DNA of 29,860 bases from RGIG8497 sp045593265 (GTDB lineage Bacteria > Bacillota > Clostridia > RGIG6154). The notes under the pieces were generated by a model, which had not been told where the DNA came from, did not search any database, and was given only the letters and a program-made list of their open reading frames with translations. The DNA is taken from assembly GCA_045593265.1 (NCBI GenBank), contig JAZNWH010000087.1:1-29860 (forward strand), in the 5' to 3' direction. The translations under genes and the position numbers were made by a program. How positions within the stretch are numbered: position 1 is the first letter of the stretch; every line of letters begins with the position of its first letter. This document shows, piece after piece, positions 6,147-13,357 of this stretch.

Positions 6147-7883
6147 ATGAAAAAACTTATGCTTGGTAATGCGGCAGTTGCCCGCGGTGCTTATGAAGCA
6201 GGCGTGCGTGTTGTTGCATCATATCCGGGAACTCCAAGTACGGAAATTACCGAAAATATTGTTCAGTACGAAGAAATCTACGCTGAGTGGGCACCTAACG
6301 AAAAGGTTGCAGGAGAAGTTGCAATCGGTGCCTCCATCGGTGGTGCAAGAGCTATGAGCTGTATGAAGCATGTAGGTCTTAATGTTATGGCTGACCCTGT
6401 TTTCACAGTAAGCTATACAGGTGTTAACGGAGGTCTTGTATTCTGCGTTGCAGATGACCAGGGTATGCATTCCTCACAAAATGAGCAGGATTCCCGCCAT
6501 TACGCAAAGGCATCTAAAATTGCTATGCTTGAACCTTCCGACTCTTCTGAATGTAAAGAATTTACTAAAATGGCTTATGACATTTCAGAAAAATTTGATA
6601 CGCCGATGTTTTTAAGACTCTCCACAAGAGTTTCCCATTCACAAAGTATGGTAGAACTTTGTCAGCGTTCAAACGATGAATTGAAGCCATACGAAAAAGA
6701 TGACAACAAATATGTTATGATGCCTGCGCGTGCCATCAAACGTCATGTTGTTGTTGAAGAAAGAATTAAAGCTTTAACCGAATTTGCAGAAAACACAAAT
6801 CTCAATGTTGTTGAAGATAATGGAAGTAAAATCGGTGTAATTTCTGCAGGTATTACATATATGTATGCCAAAGAAGCTCTTGGAGACAAGGTTAATTATT
6901 TAAAGCTCGGTATGGTTTATCCATTGCCCGAAAAAATGATTAAGGATTTTGCTTCAAAATGCGACAAGGTTTATGTTATAGAAGAGCTTGACCCGTTTAT
7001 TGAAGAGCACTGCAAGGTAATAGGTGTTGATGTAATCGGTAAGGAAAAATTCTCTCTTCTTGGAGAATACACTCCTTCAATGATTAAAAAAGCAGTTCTC
7101 GGTGAAGATGCTTTACCGTTTTCTGACCTTGAAGAACAAATTCCAGTTCGTCCTCCTGTTATGTGTGCAGGCTGTCCTCACAGAGGAACATTCTATGTTC
7201 TTAAAAAATTAGGTCTCACTGTATGTGGTGATATCGGTTGCTACACCTTAGGTGCAGTTGCACCTTTAGCATCTATTGATACCACAATCTGTATGGGTGC
7301 ATCAGTTTCCGCAGCAATGGGTATGGGCAAAGCACGAGGCGATGAATTTACTAAAAAAATGGTTTCTGTTATAGGCGATTCAACCTTTATGCATTCAGGT
7401 ATCACAGGTCTTGTTGATATTGTTTATAACAAAGGAATAAATACAGTAATTATACTTGATAATTCCATAACAGGCATGACAGGTCATCAGGATAATCCTA
7501 CAACAGGATATACAATCCGCGGCGAAGAAACAAAGCAGGTTAACTTAATTACTCTTTGTAAAGCTGTAGGTGTTGAACATGTTGTTGTAGCTGACCCCTT
7601 CGACATCAAAAACTTTGAAAAGGTTGTCAAGGAAGAAACATCCCGTGATGAAGCGTCTGTTATTATCGCACAGCGTCCCTGTGCACTCCTTAAGTCTGTT
7701 AAATATACAGGACACTGTACTATAACTGATAAGTGTAAAAAATGCAAGCTTTGTATGAAGCTCGGCTGTCCTGCAATTACAGCTGACGGCGATGGTGTTA
7801 AAATTGATATTACCCAATGTAACGGTTGTGGACTTTGCGTAAATGTATGTCCCTTCGGTGCCATTGAAAAAAAGGAGGACTAA
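6147..7883 (+). CDS. iorA: Indolepyruvate:ferredoxin oxidoreductase, alpha subunit
   Basis: Large subunit of the oxygen-sensitive enzyme that interconverts aryl-pyruvates (indolepyruvate, phenylpyruvate, 4-hydroxyphenylpyruvate) plus CoA with arylacetyl-CoA plus CO2 and reduced ferredoxin. The domain order is normal: an N-terminal pyrimidine-binding region (LMLGNAAVARGAYEAGVRVVASYPGTPSTEI), a central transketolase-like domain, and a thiamine diphosphate binding region with GDIGCYTLGAVAPL and GDSTFMHSGITGL...LDNSITGMTGHQDNP. A C-terminal ferredoxin domain follows with two 4Fe-4S sets, C530/C533/C536/C541 and C558/C561/C564/C568. The length, 578 residues, is normal for IorA. GAAAGG lies about 11 bases before the ATG. 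iorB follows 3 bases after the stop. Under a Tyr T-box the reductive carboxylation direction, towards aryl-pyruvate, makes most sense. Confidence 0.95.
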   Translation: MKKLMLGNAAVARGAYEAGVRVVASYPGTPSTEITENIVQYEEIYAEWAPNEKVAGEVAIGASIGGARAMSCMKHVGLNVMADPVFTVSYTGVNGGLVFCVADDQGMHSSQNEQDSRHYAKASKIAMLEPSDSSECKEFTKMAYDISEKFDTPMFLRLSTRVSHSQSMVELCQRSNDELKPYEKDDNKYVMMPARAIKRHVVVEERIKALTEFAENTNLNVVEDNGSKIGVISAGITYMYAKEALGDKVNYLKLGMVYPLPEKMIKDFASKCDKVYVIEELDPFIEEHCKVIGVDVIGKEKFSLLGEYTPSMIKKAVLGEDALPFSDLEEQIPVRPPVMCAGCPHRGTFYVLKKLGLTVCGDIGCYTLGAVAPLASIDTTICMGASVSAAMGMGKARGDEFTKKMVSVIGDSTFMHSGITGLVDIVYNKGINTVIILDNSITGMTGHQDNPTTGYTIRGEETKQVNLITLCKAVGVEHVVVADPFDIKNFEKVVKEETSRDEASVIIAQRPCALLKSVKYTGHCTITDKCKKCKLCMKLGCPAITADGDGVKIDITQCNGCGLCVNVCPFGAIEKKED

Positions 7884-7886
7884 GCC

Positions 7887-8453
7887 ATGACAAAAAATAT
7901 TATGATTGTAGGTGTTGGTGGTCAGGGTACCCTCCTTGCCAGCAGAATTTTAGGTAATACAGTTATTAAGGAAGGCTACGATGTTAAGGTTTCCGAAGTA
8001 CATGGTATGAGTCAGAGAGGCGGAAGTGTTGTTACATATGTAAAATATGGCGACAAGGTTTATTCCCCTATCATAGATAAGGGCGAGGCTGATATAATAC
8101 TTGCCTTTGAGCTTTTAGAAGGCTACAGAGCATTGCCTTTCCTCAAAAAAGACGGTAAAATTATTGTTAATGCTCAGAAAATCGACCCTATGCCTGTTAT
8201 AACAGGTGCTTGCAGCTATCCTGAGGATATCGAAAACAAGCTAAAAGAAAAAGCTAACCTTACTACTCTTGATGCTTTGGCTCTTGCAAAGGAAGCAGGA
8301 AACATCAAAGCTGTTAATGTAGTTTTAATAGGTGTTATGGCAAAATCAACAGACATTGCCTACGAAAAATGGGTTGAAGTTATCAAAGAAACTGTTCCTG
8401 CTAAATTTTTAGATGTTAACTTAAAAGCATTTGATGCAGGGTATAATTTATAA
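7887..8453 (+). CDS. iorB: Indolepyruvate:ferredoxin oxidoreductase, beta subunit
   Basis: The small gamma-type subunit of the 2-oxoacid:ferredoxin oxidoreductase, 188 residues. The N-terminus shows the GVGGQGTLLASRILGN nucleotide/CoA-binding loop, followed by VHGMSQRGGSVVTYVKYGDKVYSP, both hallmarks of the IorB/PorG-like family. It should form an alpha2beta2 complex with IorA and shape the active site over the thiamine diphosphate. AAGGAGG lies at the end of iorA, 9 bases before this ATG, and the genes are separated by 3 bases, so translation is probably coupled. paaK follows after 21 bases. Identity is confident from both motifs and context. Confidence 0.95.
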   Translation: MTKNIMIVGVGGQGTLLASRILGNTVIKEGYDVKVSEVHGMSQRGGSVVTYVKYGDKVYSPIIDKGEADIILAFELLEGYRALPFLKKDGKIIVNAQKIDPMPVITGACSYPEDIENKLKEKANLTTLDALALAKEAGNIKAVNVVLIGVMAKSTDIAYEKWVEVIKETVPAKFLDVNLKAFDAGYNL

Positions 8454-8474
8454 TTTCGAAAGGGATGACAATTA

Positions 8475-9779
8475 ATGAAGTATTTTCAGGAAAAAGAAGA
8501 ATGTATGTCCCGACAGGAACGTGCAGCCATTCAGACACAAAGACTTATTGAACAGGTAAAATATGTTTACGATAATGTTGCTCCTTACCGTGAAAGAATG
8601 GATGAAGCAGGTGTTAAGCCCGAGGATATTAAAACTTTAAAAGATTTAGCAAAGCTTCCTTTTACTTACAAAAAGGATTTAAGAGATTATTACCCTTATG
8701 AGCTTTTTGCTGCTCCTATGAAAGACATTGTGCGTCTTCACGCATCAAGCGGAACAACAGGAAAACAGATTGTTGCAGGCTATACAAATGGAGACCTGGA
8801 GCTTTGGTCAGATTGTATGGCACGTCAGTTTGTTGCCACAGGCGGAGATGAAAATTCCATTGTTCAGGTTGCTTATGGTTACGGTCTTTTCACAGGTGGT
8901 TTAGGTGCTCACGGCGGAAGTGAAAAAGTTGGTGCTACAACCATTCCTATCTCTTCAGGTAATACGGAACGTCAGGTAAGATTTTTGGTAGATATGGGTG
9001 TAACACACCTTTGCTGTACTCCATCTTACGCTATGTATCTTGCCGAAGCTGTTGCTGAAGCAGGTGTTAAAGATCAGTTAAAGCTTCAGGCAGGTATTTT
9101 CGGTGCAGAACCATGGACTGAAGATATGAGAAAGAAAATAGAAGAAGGTTTAGGAATTAAAGCCTACGATGTTTACGGTCTTACAGAAATTTCAGGTCCC
9201 GGTGTTGCTTTCGAGTGCAGCGAGCAGGGTGGTATGCATATAAATGAAGACCATTTCCTTGCTGAAATTATCGACCCTGAAACAGGCGAAGTTCTTCCTG
9301 AAGGTTCTTTCGGTGAACTTGTATTTACTACAATCACCAAAAAAGGTATGCCTCTTATGCGTTACCGTACCAGAGACCTTTGCTCTCTTAATTATGAAAC
9401 ATGTTCCTGTGGAAGAACTCTTGTCCGTATGAATAAGCCAAAAGGACGCAGCGACGATATGCTTATTATCAGAGGTGTAAATGTATTCCCATCACAGATT
9501 GAAGAAGTTTTACTTAAAATCGGCAACGACATTACTCCTAATTATCAGATTATCGTTGACAGAGTAAATAACACAGACACATTGGATGTAAATGTAGAAA
9601 TGAGTGAAGCATTCTTTACAGATGATGTGAAATCAATTGAAAAATTCGAAAAAATGATTGCTGATAAAATCCGTACAACCCTGGGTATCGGCGCTAAAGT
9701 TCACCTTGTTAATCCTAAGTCAATTACAAGAAGTGAAGGTAAAGCAAAGCGTGTTATCGATAACCGTAAATTAGTTTAG
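8475..9779 (+). CDS. paaK: Phenylacetate-CoA ligase
   Basis: Converts phenylacetate or a ring-substituted arylacetate, ATP and CoA to the arylacetyl-CoA, AMP and pyrophosphate. The 434-residue length and motifs are those of PaaK. They include RQERAAIQTQRLIEQVKYVYDNVAPYRERM near the start, the phosphate loop HASSGTTGKQIVAGYT, YGLTEISGPGVAFEC, and LIIRGVNVFPSQIEEVLL. The C-terminal lysine region is ITRSEGKAKRVIDNRKLV. GAAAGGGATG lies just before the ATG. In archaea and anaerobes PaaK next to IorAB links exogenous arylacetates with aryl-pyruvates. It is the second acid:CoA ligase of this operon. The ACT gene follows after 48 bases. Substrate preference among phenylacetate, 4-hydroxyphenylacetate and indoleacetate cannot be read by eye. 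Confidence 0.94.
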   Translation: MKYFQEKEECMSRQERAAIQTQRLIEQVKYVYDNVAPYRERMDEAGVKPEDIKTLKDLAKLPFTYKKDLRDYYPYELFAAPMKDIVRLHASSGTTGKQIVAGYTNGDLELWSDCMARQFVATGGDENSIVQVAYGYGLFTGGLGAHGGSEKVGATTIPISSGNTERQVRFLVDMGVTHLCCTPSYAMYLAEAVAEAGVKDQLKLQAGIFGAEPWTEDMRKKIEEGLGIKAYDVYGLTEISGPGVAFECSEQGGMHINEDHFLAEIIDPETGEVLPEGSFGELVFTTITKKGMPLMRYRTRDLCSLNYETCSCGRTLVRMNKPKGRSDDMLIIRGVNVFPSQIEEVLLKIGNDITPNYQIIVDRVNNTDTLDVNVEMSEAFFTDDVKSIEKFEKMIADKIRTTLGIGAKVHLVNPKSITRSEGKAKRVIDNRKLV

Positions 9780-9827
9780 AAACAACCTCATAAGTTAAAA
9801 TTTAACAAGTTTAAGGAGGAAACAGTT

Positions 9828-10259
9828 ATGTTAATAAAGCAGTTATCAGTTTTTGTAGAAAACAAAAAAGGAAGACTTTCTGAAATACTTGGTGTATTAA
9901 GCGATAATAATATTGACATCAGTGCCCTTTCTATTGCTGATACTTCAGAATTCGGTATACTCCGTATGATAGTAAGCGATCCCGAAACAGCAAAGCAAAA
10001 GCTTCGCGAAAGTGGTGTTATTGTTAAAACAAGCGATGTTATCGGTATGATTGTAGACGACAAGCCGGGTGCTCTGGCAAAAGATATTCAGCTCCTTTCC
10101 GAAAACGGAGTAACAGTTGAATATACCTACGCTTTCCTTTCAAGAAACCACGACAACGCACTTGTTGTTCTTCGCACCGATGATAACGAAAAGACAGAAA
10201 AAATTCTTTCAGAAAACAAAATCGGTATGGCATCCCCCTCCGATTGCTACAGATTATAA
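9828..10259 (+). CDS. Tandem ACT-domain protein, paaK-associated
   Basis: A 143-residue protein made of two ACT domains and nothing else. The first starts KQLSVFVENKKGRLSEILGVLSDNNIDISALSIADT (residues 3-38). The second starts DVIGMIVDDKPGALAKDIQLLSENGVTVEYTYAFLS (about residues 69-105). Both have the Gly-x-Leu turn that binds amino-acid ligands at dimer interfaces. Proteins of this kind are commonly encoded beside paaK and iorAB and are thought to sense an aromatic amino acid, but no enzymatic activity is expected. A strong AAGGAGG lies 9 bases before the ATG. It is the last gene of the operon, with the terminator about 100 bases on. Its likely partner is PaaK or IorAB, which is inference. 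Confidence 0.88.
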   Translation: MLIKQLSVFVENKKGRLSEILGVLSDNNIDISALSIADTSEFGILRMIVSDPETAKQKLRESGVIVKTSDVIGMIVDDKPGALAKDIQLLSENGVTVEYTYAFLSRNHDNALVVLRTDDNEKTEKILSENKIGMASPSDCYRL

Positions 10260-10362
10260 TAAGGGAATGTAAAAAAAGTTCATAACCGCAAAAAGGCTAA
10301 AATAAGTCATTAAATAATATGATAAACATATCAAAATTAGTAAATTTTATATATTTAAGGAG
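10260..10362. other. AT-rich spacer after the ACT gene, nothing recognised
   Basis: About 100 bases of very AT-rich sequence between the end of the ACT gene and the terminator. I see only short imperfect inverted repeats, such as ATATG/CATAT at 10317-10331, and no open frame, promoter or RNA motif that I can support. Confidence 0.5.
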
Positions 10363-10389
10363 AAATATCGTTTTTTAACGATATTTTTT
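10363..10389 (+). terminator. Intrinsic terminator of the iorAB-paaK-ACT operon
   Basis: AAATATCGTT (10363-10372), loop TTTT, AACGATATTT (10377-10386), with a run of six T at 10384-10389. The 10-base-pair stem is perfect but AT-rich. Confidence 0.8.
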
Positions 10390-10400
10390 CTATTTGATAC

Positions 10401-10500
10401 GCCTTTTTGCTCGAACGAACTTCGCCTCTCGCTGTACCACCGTACAGCTTCGGGTAATCAAAAGCAAGATGAAATCTTGCTTTTGCTCAGTTCGTCCGTT
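10401..10500. repeat. Folded intergenic element with nested inverted repeats
   Basis: An outer stem ACGAACT (10415-10421) pairs with AGTTCGT (10489-10495). Inside it are two perfect hairpins: GCTGTAC/GTACAGC (10431-10448, loop CACC) and an 11-base-pair AAAAGCAAGAT/ATCTTGCTTTT (10460-10484, loop GAA). The segment is visibly richer in G and C than its flanks and lies between two terminators. It has no open frame of note. It looks like a dispersed structured repeat or a small miniature element, but only one copy is in the window, so repeat status is a guess. Confidence 0.55.
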
Positions 10501-10531
10501 CTGAAACATTTTTTCCTATTCCCCAAAATTG

Positions 10532-10568
10532 AGGGACTGTAAAAAAACTAATTTTTTTTACAGTCCCT
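10532..10568. terminator. Bidirectional terminator hairpin between convergent genes
   Basis: AGGGACTGTAAAAAAA (10532-10547) pairs perfectly with TTTTTTTACAGTCCCT (10553-10568). This 16-base-pair hairpin lies 20 bases past the stop of the minus-strand serine dehydratase gene. The A/T run is inside the stem, so it can act from either side. On the plus strand it is followed by TGTTTT. Confidence 0.75.
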
Positions 10569-10587
10569 TGTTTTAAAGTTATTTCAA

Positions 10588-12018
10588 TCAAATTTCAATC
10601 TTTGCAAGTCCTGCTTCCGATGTTTCTTTATATGAAGATGATAAATCATGACCTGTTTCTTTCATAGTTTGTACAACTTTGTCAAAGGAAATCTTACGGG
10701 TATCCCACAAAAAGCTTGCTAAATTTACAGCATTGATTGCTCTCATTGCAGCAACAGCATTTCGCTCTATACAAGGAATTTGAACAAGACCACATATTGG
10801 GTCGCAGGTTAAACCTAAATGATGCTCAATTGCAATTTCAGCTGCATATTCTATTTTATCAATACTAAGTCCAAACAGTTCCCCTAATGCAGTTGCAGCC
10901 ATCGCACAAGCACTTCCTATTTCTGCCTGACAACCACACTCAGCACCGGAAATTGAGGCATTTGTCTTTATAAGATTTCCTATTAATCCTGCTGTTTCAA
11001 GTGCTTTAATTATTCTTTCGTCTTCTATATCTCGTTTTTGCTGCTGATAATAAAGAACCGCAGGAAGTACACCTGATGCACCACACGTGGGCGCAGTAAC
11101 TATAGTTTCTCCTGATGCATTCTGTTCACTTACTGCAAAAGCGTAAGAACAAACTACTCTGTTTTCTTTAGTCTCAGGTGTTTCATCAATATGCTGGTTT
11201 TCGTAAAGGGATTTGGCTTTTTTTTGAACATTAAGGCCACCTGGTAATATACCCTCATCACTTAGTCCTCTTATTATTGATTTTTTCATAGTTTCCCATA
11301 CATTTTTCATATACGCAGGAAATTCAGCATTTTCCGTCTGCTCTGCATATTCATAAAGACGCAGATTATTCTCTTTGCAATACTGTGCAATTTCTGAAAA
11401 ACTTGAAAGCTTATATATTGGTTCAGGTTTTTGAATATTACTATTATCAAAAGCAATACTACCACCCCCTACACTGAATACCCTTATTTTATCTGTTATT
11501 TTTCCATTAGATATAGCGTACAAATCCATTGTATTAGGGTGTGGTATATTATTTTCCTTCAGATTAAATTCTATCTGACACTTAAAAGGTAAAAAGGTTT
11601 TTTTAATAACCGTATCTGTCCCGTGCCCTTTTCCTGTTTTAGCAAGTGAACCAAATAAAACAGCTTTAAATTCATCAGCAGTTTTATTTCTTTCTTTAAA
11701 AATGAAACAAGCTTTTTCAGGGCCAATAGTATGTGAGCTTGATGGTCCTCGTCCAATTTTATATAACTCTCTTAATGACTCCATCCCTTTTTTCTTATAT
11801 TGGTCTGTTTTAAGATAATTGCCTTGAGAAAAATAACCAACAGACACATTGAAAATTTTTGATATTGCTATTAAATTGTCCGAAGATGGTTTAGACAGAG
11901 AATTCTCCCACTTTGAAACTGCCCTGTCGCTTATTCCCAACAATGCGCCAAATTCTTTTTGAGACATATTATTTTCAAGTCTTAGCTTTTTGATTTTGTT
12001 TCCGATATCTTTATTCAT
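10588..12018 (-). CDS. L-serine dehydratase with N-terminal Cro/C1-type DNA-binding domain
   Basis: A 476-residue fusion. Residues about 4-58 (IGNKIKKLRLENNMSQKEFGALLGISDRAVSKWENSLSKPSSDNLIAISKIF) are a clear XRE/HTH_3 domain. After a short linker, residues 79-476 form a complete single-chain iron-sulfur L-serine ammonia-lyase, which deaminates serine to pyruvate. The N-terminal beta-type domain contains GRGPSSSHTIGPEKA. The alpha-type domain contains TAPTCGASGVLPAVL, SGAECGCQAEIGSACAMAA and CDPICGLVQIPCIERNA. Cluster ligands are probably C363, C405 and C416, whose 42- and 11-residue spacings match single-chain homologues as I recall them. The frame is continuous, so the fusion is real. It has its own promoter and a possible operator over the transcription start, suggesting an enzyme that may control its own gene. 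It could be named sdaA apart from the extra domain. Confidence 0.9.
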   Translation of the reverse strand: MNKDIGNKIKKLRLENNMSQKEFGALLGISDRAVSKWENSLSKPSSDNLIAISKIFNVSVGYFSQGNYLKTDQYKKKGMESLRELYKIGRGPSSSHTIGPEKACFIFKERNKTADEFKAVLFGSLAKTGKGHGTDTVIKKTFLPFKCQIEFNLKENNIPHPNTMDLYAISNGKITDKIRVFSVGGGSIAFDNSNIQKPEPIYKLSSFSEIAQYCKENNLRLYEYAEQTENAEFPAYMKNVWETMKKSIIRGLSDEGILPGGLNVQKKAKSLYENQHIDETPETKENRVVCSYAFAVSEQNASGETIVTAPTCGASGVLPAVLYYQQQKRDIEDERIIKALETAGLIGNLIKTNASISGAECGCQAEIGSACAMAATALGELFGLSIDKIEYAAEIAIEHHLGLTCDPICGLVQIPCIERNAVAAMRAINAVNLASFLWDTRKISFDKVVQTMKETGHDLSSSYKETSEAGLAKIEI

Positions 12019-12030
12019 TTGTTTTCTCCG

Positions 12031-12048
12031 TTACAATAATCTTTGTTA
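12031..12048. promoter_or_regulatory. Possible operator of the HTH-serine dehydratase
   Basis: TTACAA and TTGTTA form an imperfect inverted repeat (5 of 6 positions) with a 6-base centre, lying between the -10 box and the ribosome-binding site and covering the predicted start point. XRE domains bind such short palindromes. The match is suggestive only. Confidence 0.35.
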
Positions 12049-12050
12049 TT

Positions 12051-12079
12051 ATTATATACTAAAACTTATCAACTATAAA
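12051..12079 (-). promoter_or_regulatory. Promoter of the HTH-serine dehydratase gene
   Basis: On the minus strand TATAAT (12051-12056) stands 17 bases from TTTATA (12074-12079), a partial -35. The start would be near 12044, about 26 bases before the ATG. Confidence 0.55.
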
Positions 12080-12102
12080 GAGTTTTTTTAAATTAATAAA
12101 TT

Positions 12103-12131
12103 CACGCACTCAACCAATGGTTGAGTGCGTG
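12103..12131 (-). terminator. Terminator hairpin after tyrS
   Basis: CACGCACTCAACC (12103-12115) and GGTTGAGTGCGTG (12119-12131) make a perfect 13-base-pair stem with a 3-base loop, 3 bases past the tyrS stop. On the minus strand it is followed by an A/T-rich tail (AATTTATTAATTT) and not a pure T run. It marks the end of the ten-gene operon. Confidence 0.8.
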
Positions 12132-12134
12132 TTA

Positions 12135-13343
12135 TTATACAAGTGTAATTCTATAACGTTTTTTCTTTCCGATACGTACTACTTTTCCATCACAATCGCT
12201 ACCCATAACAAAATCAATTTCTTCAACCGGATTATCATCATAATGAATACCCTTTTGCTGAATTAATCTTCTGCCTTCTGATTTAGACGGAACAAGTTTA
12301 TTTTCTGCTATTATATCAAGAAGTGATTTTGTTGTTGCGTCAGACTTAGCAACTTCAAGTGTAGGAACTTCCTGAGCATTTCCACCACCAAACATAGCTC
12401 TTGCAGCATCTTGTGCTTTTTGTGCATCTTCCTTTGAATGTACAAGCTTAGTTATTTCATAAGCAAGAACTTCCTTAGCTACATTAAGCTGAGCACCTTC
12501 TAAATTTTCATATTTTGCAATCTCTTCAAGTGGAAGAAATGTAAATATCTTCATAAGACGTATAACATCAGCATCACTTACATTTCTCCAATACTGATAA
12601 AATTCATATGGTGAACATTTTTCAGGATCGAGCCAAAGAGCACCTTTTTCAGTTTTGCCCATCTTCTTACCTTCAGAAGTAGTAAGAAGCTTCATTGTAA
12701 GACCATTTACATCGTCTCCGTCGATTCTTCTTACAAGCTCAGTTCCACCTAAAATATTAGCCCACTGGTCATCACCGCCAACCTGAAGGTTACATCCGTA
12801 ATTTTTATACAACTTATAAAAATCATAGCTCTGCATAAGCATGTAGTTAAATTCAATAAATGAAAGACCTCTTTCAAGACGTGATTTATAACATTCAAAT
12901 GTAAGCATTCTGTTTACAGTGAAATGGACACCAACTTCACGCAAAAATTCAATATAATTAAGATTTAAAAGCCAATCTCCGTTATCCACCATAATTGCTT
13001 TATCATCTGAAAAGTCAATAAATTTTGAAAGTTGTTTACGAAATACTGCACAGTTTGCTTCGATTTCAGGTCTGCCCATCATGCGACGCATATCAGTTTT
13101 ACCTGTAGGGTCGCCAATCATAACAGTTCCGCCACCAATTAACGCAATCGCCTTATTGCCAGCTTCCTGCAGATGCTTCATTGCAATCATAACAAGAAGA
13201 TGACCAACATGAAGGCTGTCAGCTGTCGGGTCAAATCCAACATAAAATACAGCCTTACCGTTATCAATAAGCTCCTTTACCTGAGCTTCATTTGTAGTTT
13301 GAGCAATCATGCCTCTCGCTACTAATTCTTCATATTTACTCAT
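12135..13343 (-). CDS. tyrS: Tyrosyl-tRNA synthetase
   Basis: Charges tRNA-Tyr; a class I synthetase of 402 residues. Visible features are FYVGFDPTADSLHVGHLL (the HIGH-type motif is HVGH), IGDPTGKTDMR, the substrate-pocket stretch GGDDQWANILGG, and the KMSKS-type loop GKKMGKTEKG. A C-terminal S4 RNA-binding domain contains VPSKSEGRRLIQQKGI. A longer frame opens at 13385 inside aspS, but ATG 13343 has GAGAGG upstream and gives the usual MSKYEELVARG start. It lies 14 bases behind aspS and has no T-box of its own, unlike many Firmicutes tyrS genes. That is notable because a Tyr T-box governs the aromatic operon elsewhere in the window. The terminator follows at once. Confidence 0.96.
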   Translation of the reverse strand: MSKYEELVARGMIAQTTNEAQVKELIDNGKAVFYVGFDPTADSLHVGHLLVMIAMKHLQEAGNKAIALIGGGTVMIGDPTGKTDMRRMMGRPEIEANCAVFRKQLSKFIDFSDDKAIMVDNGDWLLNLNYIEFLREVGVHFTVNRMLTFECYKSRLERGLSFIEFNYMLMQSYDFYKLYKNYGCNLQVGGDDQWANILGGTELVRRIDGDDVNGLTMKLLTTSEGKKMGKTEKGALWLDPEKCSPYEFYQYWRNVSDADVIRLMKIFTFLPLEEIAKYENLEGAQLNVAKEVLAYEITKLVHSKEDAQKAQDAARAMFGGGNAQEVPTLEVAKSDATTKSLLDIIAENKLVPSKSEGRRLIQQKGIHYDDNPVEEIDFVMGSDCDGKVVRIGKKKRYRITLV

Positions 13344-13357
13344 TAGGTTTTTACCTC

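Noticed and set aside
7487..7864. Minus-strand open frame opposite the end of iorA
   Set aside because: It is a shadow of the conserved thiamine and ferredoxin parts of IorA with no supported start.
2471..10259. Operon as simple aromatic amino acid breakdown
   Set aside because: IorAB and PaaK can work in that direction, but control by a T-box that responds to uncharged tRNA argues for supply and not degradation; kept only as the alternative.
12103..12131. Regulatory palindrome for tyrS
   Set aside because: It lies after the tyrS stop codon and before an A/T tail, which fits a terminator better.
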